Shown here: positions 11,291 through 23,238 of the stretch, in pieces
How the letters are laid out: each line of letters starts with the position of its first letter
Numbering within the stretch: position 1 is the first letter of the stretch
NCBI GenBank assembly: GCA_963691815.1
Contig: OY829662.1
Span: 2,604,676-2,668,675, forward strand
Direction: 5' to 3'
DNA length: 64,000 bases
Origin: Echiichthys vipera
Taxonomy: Eukaryota; Chordata; Actinopteri; Perciformes; Trachinidae
Position numbers and translations under genes: made by a program
Notes under the pieces: generated by a model
Told to the model about the DNA's origin: nothing
The model's database searches: none
Seen by the model: only the letters and a program-made list of their open reading frames with translations

Positions 11291-13910
11291 AGTCCCTCCC
11301 CATAACCACGACAACAACAACAACAACAACACCTGATGTAATAACCGAGGACCAACGACAAAATCAACCCCCCCGTTGTCTCTCCATCCATTGTTTGCTG
11401 TCACTCTATTTACATTCATTACATTATAGCGTTCTGGCCAATCAGAGAGCACTTCTACGATCTACGTTAATGCGCTCGACACATCCGACCAATGAGTCCA
11501 AGTCCATGAGTCCAAGTGCGTTTTTCCGCCCACTATTATCCCAAACCTTTATTGAGCCGATGTGCAGCTACATTTTGGTGCACTTCAGCATCATCAACTG
11601 AGTCAGACCGGATCAAATGACCAGGTGTGAAAGAACCCAAGTCATTTTCACTTTTGGCGCACACCAGGGAAGTGGACTAGAAACAGACTCTCAGGTGTGA
11701 AAACACCTTTGGTTAGAGGGAAGTGGAGCTGTGAAGACTTTCCTCTTTGCATCCTTAATCATAGAAATGACTGAACTTCCACTGGGGAATATTTGATTTC
11801 TCCCTGCAGTTGAAAGAGTGACACGAAAACACCACGTCGTGTTCACAAATAAGCAGATAACGCGTTCAGCAGATGGGATAAAAACAAAGTATTTGGAAGA
11901 CTTAAATGTTGAGTGGACTGTTAAAGGTCAAACGCACCTTTAAGATGGAAAATAGAAAGAAAAGATTATGATTAAGGATTTCAGCTGAATCTGAGCGCTC
12001 ATTCAACAGTCAGATAAAAGGCTCTATGGAAACAGTGCCGGACAGCACAGTTTGAAAAAAAGGAAAAAAGTGAATACAAGGTCTCTTTCTGACAGAGCTT
12101 GTGATCGCAAAAAGCCAACACTGAACCTTGAGAAATGATTTGTTTAACACTTTTTCAGAGGTCAAGAGTGAACTTTCACAGTTTGCATTGTAGACAAGTT
12201 TCTTCTCTTGACTGATCCTCCATGACGGCCGTCACCTTAATCCCGGCAAAGGTTTTTTCCTCCACATACACCAGAGCGTGACAAATCACAAAAGATTTCT
12301 TTCTTTCACGCGTCTCTCCTGAACTTTAGCTACGCGGTATGCACAGCTACTTTCTTTCTCCTCCGCCGTTGCCAAGCCAATGATGTAGCGTGAAAAGGTA
12401 AAGGTGTTCCAACTCCTCCACACTCTGAAGGATGTCTGCACCGCTGACAGAAAGAAAGTAAACAGCAGTCAAGCTCTTCCTCTTGCCCACCCTCCTCTCC
12501 CTCAGTCTGGATGTGTATGTGCTGCGTGGCTCCCGGCCAACAAAAAACACGGCAGCGTTGTACGGCTGCAACGCTGTGAGAGCCCAATCCATATCTCCAG
12601 ACCTCAGGCCTAATCAAACAGACCGAATGTAGGGAAGGAGTCAATAGTTGCTTAATTACTAACGAGAGTAATGACAATAACAATCACGTTCCTTTCCGGC
12701 TGACGTAATTAGGGGAGGCATGAAAGGCACACCGAGGGAGAGCCGCCTCCAAGCAAGGCAGCAATTAGGGCAGAGGCTGAGGAGGCAGCTTGTGGCGAAA
12801 GGCGAGAGACGAGCTGCAAACGCTGTCTCAGCCTTGCCTTTTGTCTAACACCTTGTCCTCCTCTCAGGCATCAGTATCATCAGTCGGTGCCATACCCTGA
12901 CAGCGCCGGGCTTCATTATATCTGTCCTGCCCGTCGGTGGTGCGAACACTGTGTTGTTCAACGGGTTTTCCTCCAGCGCGTCGCTGGCGGCTGCCATGTT
13001 TAATGACCCTCCTCCTCCTGTATACAGCACTCAGTGGGCACAGCGTGAGACGCAGGGAAACACTCAATTTCTGTAATGGCTTGAAATGGAGTAAATATCA
13101 CTCGCCCCCCCCCCTGCATTTGTTACTCATTCAAGCCCCGTTATCACTTGCTGCCTAATTTCCTGGTGCACCGACAAAGGCAGAGGGCGTTTCCATGGAG
13201 AGGGAACCCTTGCGGTTTTCATGCTTCTCTCAACTTGGCACTCTGTTCATTTCACAGCAATTATACTGAGTCATTCCACACATTCTGCCACAGAACTCAA
13301 GGGAAGGACCTTTCAGCTAATTGCTTTCAAATGGAAATAAAAAATAATCACACGGCTACTTTGTCAAAATGACTCCTGTTATGCAGCATTTGGTGTGGGA
13401 AATTGATGTGGGATTCCTTTTAATGTCCCATTTACGACACCTCCCCGCTCTATTTCCAGATGAAAACCTTTTTCTGTAAATGCATTCGGATTAATTCCTG
13501 ACACAGCGTGCACTGTGACTCTTCAGTTTCCCAGAAACCAACATGTCGTTCGAATCGTACCCCCCCCCCTACACACACACACACACACACGTTGGGTCTA
13601 TTTTAGCTGGAGCAGCTTGCGCCTCTGTAGTGTGTAACTCACTAATCGATTTATTATATAATATACTTTATAAACGCCATATGTTTATTATGACGTTAAT
13701 ATTTAATGATGCGTTTGCAGCTATTGACTTTGTTTTTACGTCCGTACAGCACGTGTTTGTTTATGGGACTTCTCCAACGTCTGGGAAGCAGAGTAAGGAA
13801 TACTAGAGTTCTTACAGACAGTGCTCTATTGAGGAAATGCAGATACAAAATAAAGATTTGATGGCATGCTGTGCATAGTAATTACAATGGGTGCCAATGT
13901 GTGTTCGATA

Positions 13911-14067
13911 CAAGCCCCCACCACAGTGACTTCCTGGTTGATCCAATCAGGAAGCTCCAAAAGCGTCAGTTCTCTGAGTGTCCCCTAGGGGCAGGTTTCA
14001 TAACAGAGCAGTTTCTCATTGACCCCCATGTTAAACAGGCCGTTTTCACAGCATCATTAAACCTGTT
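13911..14067 (+). repeat. Dispersed repeat, copy 1 of a direct pair
   Basis: This 157-bp segment recurs without gaps at 14298-14454 (offset exactly 387 bp), with roughly ten base differences. A shorter inverted copy is present at 53571-53680. The unit contains 'ctgagtgtcc(c/a)ctagggg'. I cannot place it in a named family. Confidence 0.85.
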
Positions 14068-14297
14068 ACCAATGTGTTGTTACACACCTTGGTGATGAAT
14101 TATTCTTTTTAAATAATCAACATTGTAGTGTAAATGATAATACATGAATGTTTCTATATTTCCATGATTTAAAGATTCATTTAAACGTGTCTATTTTGGA
14201 GGGTTTTTGGTCAACATTGTCACTTTCACTCATATTTGGTGTTGAATCTTGGTTTAAAGACACTGTCTTGCTTTGTGGACACATTGTCATTAATAAA

Positions 14298-14454
14298 CAA
14301 GCCCCTACCACAGCGACTTCCTGGTTGATCCAATCAGGAAGTGCCAAAAACTGCAGTTCTCTGAGTGTCCACTAGGGGCAGGTTTCATAACAGAGCAGTT
14401 TCTCATTGAGCCCCATGTTAAACAGGCCGTTTACGCAGCATCATTAAACCTGTT
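14298..14454 (+). repeat. Dispersed repeat, copy 2 of a direct pair
   Basis: Second member of the pair described at 13911-14067. The third, inverted copy near 53.6 kb shows the unit is interspersed and not a purely local duplication. Confidence 0.85.
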
Positions 14455-14996
14455 TAAGGACAAAAGAACATTCTAGTCTGTGTGTTTAGCTCATATCTCC
14501 ATGACAACACTGAGGGGGAGGGGCTGGTTTTTATTTTATTGGAGGTTAAAGTTTATGAATAATTAGGGGCAGTGTATGATTCGATAAAACACAAGATCCT
14601 GCAGCTGCTGGAAAACAAACTGCTGAGTCTGAGACGCTTCAACGTGGACTGTGACACCCCCACATCCACTGGCCCCCGGGGTTTGGCTGTCTACGGAGAG
14701 CCTTCTCTTTTTTAGACAACAACTCTTTACTTGCGTGATGCCATTGAGTTTCCGTTCCTGATTTCTATCATCACTGTTACTCATATAAACTATCATAGCT
14801 GCTATTGCCACGACTCATCATTGATCATATTTGTCATAATTATCATTTTTATATATATATATATATATATATCACCTTAGCTGTGCTAGTTCCTACTATT
14901 CTGCTGTATTAACTGCCATAACATATGCGTCATATTCACATTACTAAAGATATTATGAAAGTTACTGTTACGCTTTGGCTGCTTGCATCTCTGGAA

Positions 14997-16097
14997 GTCT
15001 GTCTGTCTCTCTGTCTGTCTTTGTCTCTCTCTGTCCATCTGTCCGTCTTTGTGTCTGTCTTTGTCTCTCTCTGTCCGTCTTTGTGTCTGTCTTTGTCTCT
15101 CTCTGTCCATCTGTCCGTCTTTGTGTCTGTCTTTGTCTCTCTCTGTCTGTCTTTGTCTCTCTCTGTCCATCTGTCTGTCTTTGTCTCTCTCTGTCCATCT
15201 GTCTGTCTTTGTGTCTGTCTTTGTCTCTCTCTGTCCATCTGTCCGTCTTTGTGTCTGTCTTTGTCTCTCTCTGTCCGTCTTTGTGTCTGTCTTTGTCTCT
15301 CTCTGTCCATCTGTCCGTCTTTGTGTCTGTCTTTGTCTCTCTCTGTCTGTCTTTGTGTCTGTCTTTGTGTCTGTCTTTGTCTCTCTCTGTCCATCTGTCC
15401 GTCTTTGTGTCTGTCTTTGTCTCTCTCTGTCCATCTGTCTGTCTTTGTCTCTCTCTGTCCATCTGTCTGTCTTTGTGTCTGTCTTTGTCTCTCTCTGTCC
15501 ATCTGTCCGTCTTTGTGTCTGTCTTTGTCTCTCTCTGTCCATCTGTCCGTCTTTGTGTCTGTCTTTGTCTCTCTCTGTCCATCTGTCCGTCTTTGTGTCT
15601 GTCTTTGTCTCTCTCTGTCTGTCTTTGTGTCTGTCTTTGTCTCTCTCTGTCCATCTGTCTGTCTGTCTTTGTCTCTCTCTGTCCATCTGTCTGTCTTTGT
15701 GTCTGCTTTTGTCTCTCTCTGTCCATCTGTCCGTCTTTGTGTCTGTCTTTGTCTCTCTCTGTCTGTCTTTGTGTCTGTCTTTGTCTCTCTCTGTCCATCT
15801 GTCCGTCTTTGTGTCTGTCTTTGTCTCTCTCTGTCTGTCTTTGTCTCTCTCTGTCCATCTGTCCGTCTTTGTGTCTGTCTTTGTCTCTCTCTGTCTGTCT
15901 TTGTGTCTGTCTTTGTCTCTCTCTGTCCATCAGTCCGTCTTTGTGTCTGTCTTTGTCTCTCTCTGTTCAACTGTCTGTCTTTGTGTCTGTCTTTGTCTCT
16001 CTCTGTTCATCTGTCTGTCTTTGTGTCTGTCTTTGTCTCTCTCTGTCCATCTGTCCGTCTTTTCTCTCTCTCTCTCTCTCCTTCTCTTCCTCTCTCC
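14997..16097 (+). repeat. Pyrimidine-rich compound minisatellite
   Basis: About 1.1 kb is built from blocks such as gtctttgtgtctg, tctttgtctctctctg and tccatctgtcc. They combine into units of about 28, 32 and 40 bp, all multiples of 4, around a gtct core, and the array ends in a plain tc run at 16063-16080. Because the units lack stop triplets in every register, all three frames of both strands stay open (up to 432 codons). The resulting S/L/C/V-rich or R/D/T/Q-rich peptides are an artefact of base composition. The + strand is strongly pyrimidine-rich, which favours triplex or slipped structures. Confidence 0.95.
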
Positions 16098-16314
16098 GGT
16101 GCAGACAGATGTGCGTCCTCCACAGAGCTGGGTCTGTCAGACGTTCCTGTCTGTTATAGTGAAGGTTTTCGTCTCCACCGTACTCTACGGGGGAATTGTT
16201 GGGTCTCTGTAAATCATAAATAAGTCACAGAGTGTGGTCTTTACCTACTCTGTAGAGTGTCCTGGGATAACTGTTGTTATGATTTGACACTATAAATAAA
16301 ATTGAATTGAATTG
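16098..16314 (+). mobile_element. LINE-like 3' end
   Basis: Directly after the pyrimidine array comes a 3'-UTR-like segment ending in 'actataaataaaattg' and tandem aattg units. That is the usual terminus of a widespread fish non-LTR retrotransposon. The pyrimidine array may have expanded from a simple-sequence part of the same insertion. No reverse transcriptase is present. Confidence 0.55.
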
Positions 16315-18654
16315 ATAGCTAAAAGCAGTCGACCTTCCTCTTCTGCACAAAAATATTTTTCATACATTCTCTTGATTTTCCACTAAATTCCACAACTGTA
16401 ACAAAAAAAAAAACCCGCACTGGGAGCTCAGTCTGGGTATAACCGAGCTATTCGGCTGCAAAAATATTTTTCAGTCAATATCACATCAACCGTTGTAATA
16501 TGAACTGCAGCAGGCTACTCTTTTGGGTTTGAGCGAGCCTGGTATATTTGGGTGTTTGAAGGTAGAGTGGTGCTGATGTGTTGACGTATGGTGGGAGGCA
16601 GGAAGAGGCAGCTGCTGTTCATCTCCATGAGAGGAAGGCCGCTCCGAGAGGATGAGTGGAGAGGGGCCTTTCAGAAGATCTCTGAGTCAGAGCGAGTGGG
16701 GAGGCATCGGGATATTATTAGGGAGGTGTGCCTGCTGCCCTGCTATTACCACTGAAATAAATGCTGTACACCGGAGATACACCTGCCCTGTTTTGTTTCA
16801 TCAGGTATTACACATGACATGTGAAAGAGGCGTGACACTATTAAACCTGTAATTCCCGTCACATTAAAGGGCTAATGACACTTTTGATTGTCGTGGAAGA
16901 GACAAAGGCCATCGGGATGAAACCTGCTCATCACGGACGCGTTAAATGTGGCGCCAGAGAGAGACAGGGGGATTTAGAAAAGTGAGTATGTGAATGTTCG
17001 TTTGACATTCACTGCAGTTTATTCTATTATCTTCTTATCTTCGGGTTGAGTTTAGTAACCTGAAACAGTTACAATATATAACAGAAGCTCCAATAAAAGA
17101 CGCCTGACTGGAGGCCTGCTTTTTTTATTCTCTTGAATTCCTCAGCTGACTGAGGCTCTACAGAGACCGTATTATCTCATGTGAAACAGCCACACTGCAC
17201 TTAATCTCTAGTTTAAATACACTTAAATAAATGATTGAATGTATAGCGCAGGAACCGAAATGTCACTGATGAGCTCCTTTTTGAAGCTTTGTGTGAGACA
17301 TAAAGGCAGAAAAACGAAAATGTTAATGAATTGTCTGAGGAGTAGAAGATCAGAGGAGCCCAACGAATTTCATATCACACCTAAAGACCTGGCATTTAAT
17401 TAAAGTGGCCTGAAAAATGGCTGCCTGGTTGGCTGACAACAGTTTCTCTTGAAGCAAATTAAAGAAATCAATTACTTGCCGTGTGAAAGTGTAATGCCAG
17501 CACACTGGAGCCCCACAGCGCCACAATGAGACACCAGGCCAAGGGGAGAGGAGCGAGGAGGAGGGCGCCTCCACTGTGCCACATCTGACTGGCTCGGATA
17601 CAGAGTTTATCACGTCAACCTGTTACAGGCAACAGAGCCTGAAAGGGCCCACGCGCTGGAATGAAGCCGCAAATCAGCCGAGCTGCCTCCACAAGCCTCA
17701 GCCTCCTCCACTCTGCTCCCAGCTCTTACTCATTCTCTCACCTTAATTCTGCCTCGCTCAGGCTCACACACACTTATGCAGCGCACACATATGGTACACA
17801 CGCTAGGGTTAGAGATATTTCAAGGTAATAACAGCCATTTACAACATCCTACATATGGCAGGGTGGCTCATCAGCGTTGTCCTCGACTGATATCAAAAGC
17901 ATTCCCTCGTGGTTACAGATATCTGTTAAAGCAACAATTACAGCGCAATACTAAATATTTATATAGGGAATGTTTCATTTATTTGTCCTATATATTTGGG
18001 GGGGGGGGGGGATTTCAGAGGCCGTGCACCACCAACAGCAGGCCAAGATTTCCACATGAACATTCACAGGAAATATCAAAATCTGAAGTAAAGATGGTCA
18101 TGAATTTCAGAAAGAACGCTTGTGCTCCCCAGGGTGAAGCGTACGCAGTTTGGACGCCCTGGAGCCGCCCTCAGGACAACTGGCACATCTCAAGCCCTGT
18201 TTCTGGTAATACCCTGGAAACAGCAGAGTATTCACTGTTGTTTGCTCCGTTTCATTTGGTGAAAGCGTGTAAAGTCCAGTTTAGACCAAAGATACAAGAC
18301 GAGATGGAAGTGTGCAGATCTGCCAGTTTACACCGCTGCAACCAAACAGGACGGTGTATCATCTCCATAGCAACCAGTCTCTGTATATCCGTTCTAACCT
18401 CTGACTCTTTTCAGGCGTTTTTTGCAGCTGCATATAATTTGTAGCTTCTTAAAATATGAATGGGGACAGAGATAGTGAGATACTTGCTACAGCTGTATTT
18501 CCAGTAGCAACGAAGCAGAAAAAATAACATTTTGTTTCTTTTATTCGCTGCTTTGTTCTAACGGCGCGCCCTCTGTTCATCTACTCCCGAGATTACTCGG
18601 CCGACACTGCTGCAAAATGTTGCAGAACAACGAAACAATCATAAAAACATGCTT
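16315..18654. other. Gene-free stretch
   Basis: No recognisable exon. A 222-codon frame at 17776-18444 (+) has no signal, domain or low-complexity pattern that I know and crosses a run of 14 G at 17999-18012, so I treat it as chance. The 17380-17650 interval is non-repetitive and could be conserved non-coding DNA, but this is only an impression. Confidence 0.5.
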
Positions 18655-19095
18655 AATGACCACAAACACACACAAAACATCTCAAAATGACTACAGAGAT
18701 GCAAAATGAGCCAAAGAGATGCTAAATGATTGACACAAATGATCAAAAACATAAACACAATGACTACAAACAACCAGAAGCACGCATAACGACTAAAATA
18801 GAACCAAAATAATCACAGCGATGCAAAACAGCTATGCAAATGGTGACAAAATGACCCCAAACACACACAAAAAAAACTATGAAAATGACGACAAACACAC
18901 ACAAAACGCCTACAAATGACTCAAAATGACTACAGAGATGCAATATGAGCCAAAGAGATGCTAAATGATTGACACAAACGATCAAAAACATAAACATAAT
19001 GACTACAAACAACCAGAAGCATGCACAATGACAAAAATAGCACCAAAATAATCACAGCGATACAAAACAACTATGAAAACAACCCTAAAATGACC
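18655..19095 (+). repeat. A-rich degenerate repeat, two tandem copies
   Basis: Phrases such as 'aaaatgactacagagatgc', 'gattgacacaaa', 'tgactacaaacaaccagaag' and 'aaaataatcacagcgat' occur in the same order twice (about 18680-18825 and 18915-19070). They occur a third time at about 21053-21200. The unit itself is a degenerate atgac/aca-rich repeat of a kind common in fish genomes. Confidence 0.8.
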
Positions 19096-19144
19096 CCAAG
19101 GAGGTGAAAAGTGACTGAAATCAGACTTTGAGTTTGGGTGTCTA

Positions 19145-19848
19145 CCGTAATTTCCGGACTATAAAGCGCACCTGACTATAAGCCAGCTAAATTAAGGGGA
19201 AAATACAGATTGTTCCATATAAAAGCCGCACCCGACTATAAACCGCAGGCGTTTTGATGTGTAATTACCGTAGTATATAGGGGTTCCTGCTACCACGGAG
19301 GGGATTGTCAGGACAGAGATGACTGTTTGGGAACGCAAAGCGTCCCATTTATTAACAATAAATCTTTCAATCATTCAATCAAACTTTCACATCTTTGACA
19401 TGGGGAACAGCATTCGTGCAGAGTACAAATAATACAACGGTGCAAAGTAATACAAAGTGCTCGCCTGTAACACGGCAGTAAAAGTGCAGTCCCGCGGCCG
19501 TTTACGTTATCAAAATAACCAACCAGGTCTGTGCAGCAGCTCTATTTCCTTCTTTGACAGCCAGATCGATTGCCTTTATCTTAAAAGCAGCATCATAAGC
19601 ACTTCTCCGTCTGTTTTCCATGTTGAGGGTGTTTGCATGAACACTTCCTTCGCGCAAACTGTCGCTGAAGCTCTCCTACTCTTTGTTTTGCTCTCGTTAC
19701 CTGGCGCCAGATGTCTGCCTCGGTCTCGCGCATCCTCGGTAGTGCGCGCCCCTGGTTACCGTAAGCCGTAGAAAAGCCGCACCGTTGTATAAGCCTCAGG
19801 GACCAGAACGAGGGAAGAAAGTAGCGGCTTATAGTCCGGAAATTACGG
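19145..19848 (+). mobile_element. 704-bp TIR element with TA target duplication
   Basis: The ends are exact inverted repeats of at least 20 bp starting CCGTAATTTCCGGAC, flanked by TA on both sides (19143-19144 and 19849-19850). Subterminal text repeats the motif (cctgactataagcc; cccgactataaacc). There is no intact transposase frame. A TA duplication would fit a Tc1/mariner-like or similar element, but the family cannot be fixed from this alone. Fragments of a related family are at 5810-5893 and 11204-11290. Confidence 0.8.
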
Positions 19849-19850
19849 TA

Positions 19851-21282
19851 GTTCAAAACCTCTGGCATTTCCACCAGCTGGTAGTTTATAAGTGACTTGA
19901 CCAGCGGACTTTGCTACGAGCTGGCGAGTCTGGCTCTAATTAAGAACTGAATTTCACGACAAACCTCTGTATTTTCTTTTAAATAATTCATGTAACCCCT
20001 GGAATCATATGTTGGATCAGCCATTATGGATCAGACACTCATGTTCAACAGCAAAGCTCAGTACCCGTGCAGCAAGTTGAAGCCTAAACCTGCAATAACT
20101 GATTAATATTTTAGTTGTTTTCATTGAGTTTTTGCCACAGACTGTATAAAAAAATGGATACAGGAGTCTCCATCTTGTCAGACTTTGACTCCGCCTCATT
20201 TCCTCGGACCAAAAAAGGGCATGTATGTGACGTTGGGGGGATGGGCGTACGTCTGGCTCTAATTAAGAACTGAATTTCACTACAAAACTCTGTATTTTCT
20301 TTTAAATAACTCATGTAGCCCATATCCTACCTGGTAATCTTGCTATTAACGTGGTAAACTGTAGCAAGGAGATAAAAGTGCAAATCAACTCTTTCTAAAA
20401 AAAAAGGTACAGTAGCATCTATATTTGTGTCTCAAGCGTTCAGCTGATCATTAACAGATTCCTTGTTTTTACCACTAAATAAGTGCAGGTGACACGACCT
20501 CTGCACGCAACAAACGACAGAGAAAGACCAGGCAAAGTCACTCTAGAGGCTGTTCAAGAGAGCACAGAGGGAGTTAATGAGGAGGAGAGGTGCGACACTG
20601 TAGGTTAGGTTAGAGAAAATGATTACATGCAAGTGGCCTGCTGGAGGAAGAGCTACTTTATTACAGGAATATCTGCTGTCATATTCCTGCTGCTCAATTT
20701 TAATACAGTTTGTTTTGCACACTGTGCCATTCAGGCGGAACTGACTGCCACCCTCTCTAAATGATAATCTCATTGTTATCAAACACACAACAGCGGCAGC
20801 GCTCACGTATAGACTTTGTCCAAGGATACACACCGACACTCAAGGTCAGTTTGAGTAAGACTCCAGACATGGACATCAGATAGTTCATGCTAGCGCTAGC
20901 AAGCAACAACAACAATGGATTTGAATGAGCTAAATAAAAAAAACATCAGCTTTTCCTGTACATAAACTCCAACCGTCCTCAGACTTCTTTAGTTTCAGCA
21001 TGGCTGTTTGACAGAATGCAGATGTCGGAGTCGGAGACTGTTGGTGGATCCATGATTGACACAAACGATCAAAAACATATACATAATGACTACAAACAAC
21101 CAGAAGCATGCAAAATGACTAAAATAGAACCAAAATAATCACAGCGATGCGAAACAACTATAAAAATGACGACAAAATGACCACAAGGAAGTGCAAAACA
21201 ACTTAAAATAGATGCAAAACAGGTTTAACAGAGCTAATGTCCACTGCCAAATGTACTAAATATATCTCAAGTAAAGTACTGA
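19851..21282. other. Gene-free stretch with a short direct repeat
   Basis: The segment around 19928-20000 (ctggctctaattaagaactg) recurs at 20252-20322. Between them, 20167-20250 matches 53447-53527. At 21053-21200 lies the third copy of the A-rich unit seen at 18.7-19.1 kb. No exon is recognisable. Confidence 0.6.
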
Positions 21283-21877
21283 GGGCGCACTCACACTGTC
21301 CTTCCGCACCGGGCCAAAACCAGTTTTTTCGGCTAAAGCCTAGTGCGTTTGACCAGTGTGAGTGCAACCGCTCCGCGCATAACTGTGGACAGCTGGCCGT
21401 CCACGGCCCGTCTGAGAGAAGTGGGCTTTTGTAGAGCGTGTTTGCACATGTACGAGCACGAGCGTGCGCACGTGTACGAGCACGAGGCCTACGGAGGTTC
21501 TGAGGTCATTTCCTGTGCGCCTTTTGGGACATAGAAAAAAGAAGGAGGGACCATGCGCGGACATTTCAAACAATGGCGGTGAAAGGTTCACGTTGGTGTG
21601 ATGCGGAGGTGGAGTGTTTACTGCAGATTTGGTCGATGAAAAGATTCAAAAACAGTCGACAAGACGCACAAAAACTCTGAGGTCTACGGAAAGATCTGGA
21701 AACAAAGCCACGCATCGCCATGACGTCATCAATGCGTGTGACGTGTTACGGCGTGATGACGTATAGGCAGCAAGAAGCATTCACCGAGGCCCAGGTAGTG
21801 CGAGTACAAACGGGCCTGGAGGGGGGGACAAGGACCCTAAAGCCCGGGGCACGGGGCGGACGCACAGTGTGAGTGTG
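21283..21877 (+). mobile_element. PIF/Harbinger-type MITE, copy C (near complete)
   Basis: The left end gggcgcactcacactgtcc is intact. The right end is recognisable as 'cgcacagtgtgagtg', but its last bases are decayed. Inside are the Myb/SANT-like relic (about 21571-21695, same frame breaks as copy B), a cgtgcgcacgtgtacgagca palindromic patch and a tgacgtcatca block. The element is about 595 bp, close to copy D (604 bp). It reads in the sense of the relic. Confidence 0.82.
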
Positions 21878-23173
21878 TTATATATTAACTATACTATTGA
21901 TGCCTTAACAATCAGTGCATCAAAAGTGAGAAAAGAGAATAATGAAACTCTGCTAAAATGGAGACATACATTTCTAAATATGGATTTAAGAAGTCTCGAT
22001 ACAGATACAGTGAACATATCTGGACAAGTGTTTATCGTGAATGACTGACAGGATGTTTCCTCCGTTTGTACAAAGGTCTAAATACTCCTTAATTGATAAC
22101 AATGGCAAAGTGTGTTTTTTCATGTTACACAGAAAGTTTCATCAATATCATGATCAATATTTTACACTCAGCCTCATTTAAGCTCTTTCATTGCTCGCTA
22201 CCAAGAACGGAAGACACCATACTGGGTCGATCCAGCGTGACGGCAATTAACGACGTCGGACATTTTTTAAAATATCAAGTAAAACCTTTGTAGCTGTGAT
22301 TCATTGAGAGCCGTGTGTGAGAACACAGCGCACTTCCAGCGGCGTGTTCCTGTGGTTTGAAGTTTTACGCTTGGACTCACTCGCATGTAACCTGATAATA
22401 AGCCATTCATGCATTAAGTTTGTTTGCTCACAATACAAAAACACATCGATCTCGGCACGCCGACGTGAACTTGATGGTCTACTTCCAGTCACAGCAGGGT
22501 AAAAAAAAAAAGCAGCTCGCCATTCACACCGCGCAGTGAGCAGAATACAGATGGAGGTAAGAATTCAAAGGGTGGTCGTGTTTGTGTGTTTTACACTCGG
22601 CTCTCTTTCATCAGCAAGTCTGATTTAAGAGTCAAACTGGTAAAAGCACTTTGGAAATCCAACCGCTTGGTTGTTTGTGAGATGAGTTAGTTACTGTTGT
22701 TTAATCTGACAACACTTCCTGGTACTTATATACTCCATTTGGTAAATACTACATTTGAAAATGATTTATTCAAACTTTCCTGACTGCATAATATGCATCA
22801 TTTTATACAACTCGTTTAGGTCGAGTGTGGAGAATAAAATGATTACAATAAAGCCTTACAACCAGGCGTACAGAACTGAAACACCTCCTTACCTTTTCTC
22901 TGGCTGACGCTGAGCAGCTTTACCCTCTCGGTTTACTCAAATGCTCTTTTTGTAAAGGAAAATAAGCTAACGGCAATCAACAGACAGCAATCATTTTGTT
23001 TTTGTGTCCTTATCCAGATCTCAAGTGACTCATCTTTATAGTCCACAATATGTCATCTGCACATCCGAGTGTGTGACAGCTGCACAACTTTCTATTACAT
23101 TCTCCATTCAAACAACCTTCATCAGGTATGTGAAGCACTACAATCATTCTATCTATCTACACAGTAGCTGTAC

Positions 23174-23238
<65 letters not shown>

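Larger units (their letters stand above)
9724..14996. other. Gene-free stretch with small repeats
   Basis: I see no exon of a known gene. Recognisable items are the TIR fragment at 11204-11290, a poly-C/CA patch at 13560-13590, a 157-bp direct repeat (13911-14067 and 14298-14454) and an AT microsatellite at about 14850-14871. Segments such as 12640-12830 and 13170-13500 are non-repetitive and of even composition, which would suit conserved non-coding DNA, but sequence conservation cannot be seen from one genome. The frame at 12330-12683 (-) has no recognisable domain. Confidence 0.5.

Noticed and set aside
12330..12683. 117-codon frame (-)
   Set aside because: No recognisable domain, and several overlapping frames of similar length point to chance.
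14886..16223. Long open frames of 266-432 codons on both strands
   Set aside because: They come from a low-complexity pyrimidine array that lacks stop triplets in all six frames; the peptides are pure repeats.
17776..18444. 222-codon frame (+)
   Set aside because: No domain, signal or splice context, it crosses a 14-G run, and its composition matches the surrounding non-coding DNA.
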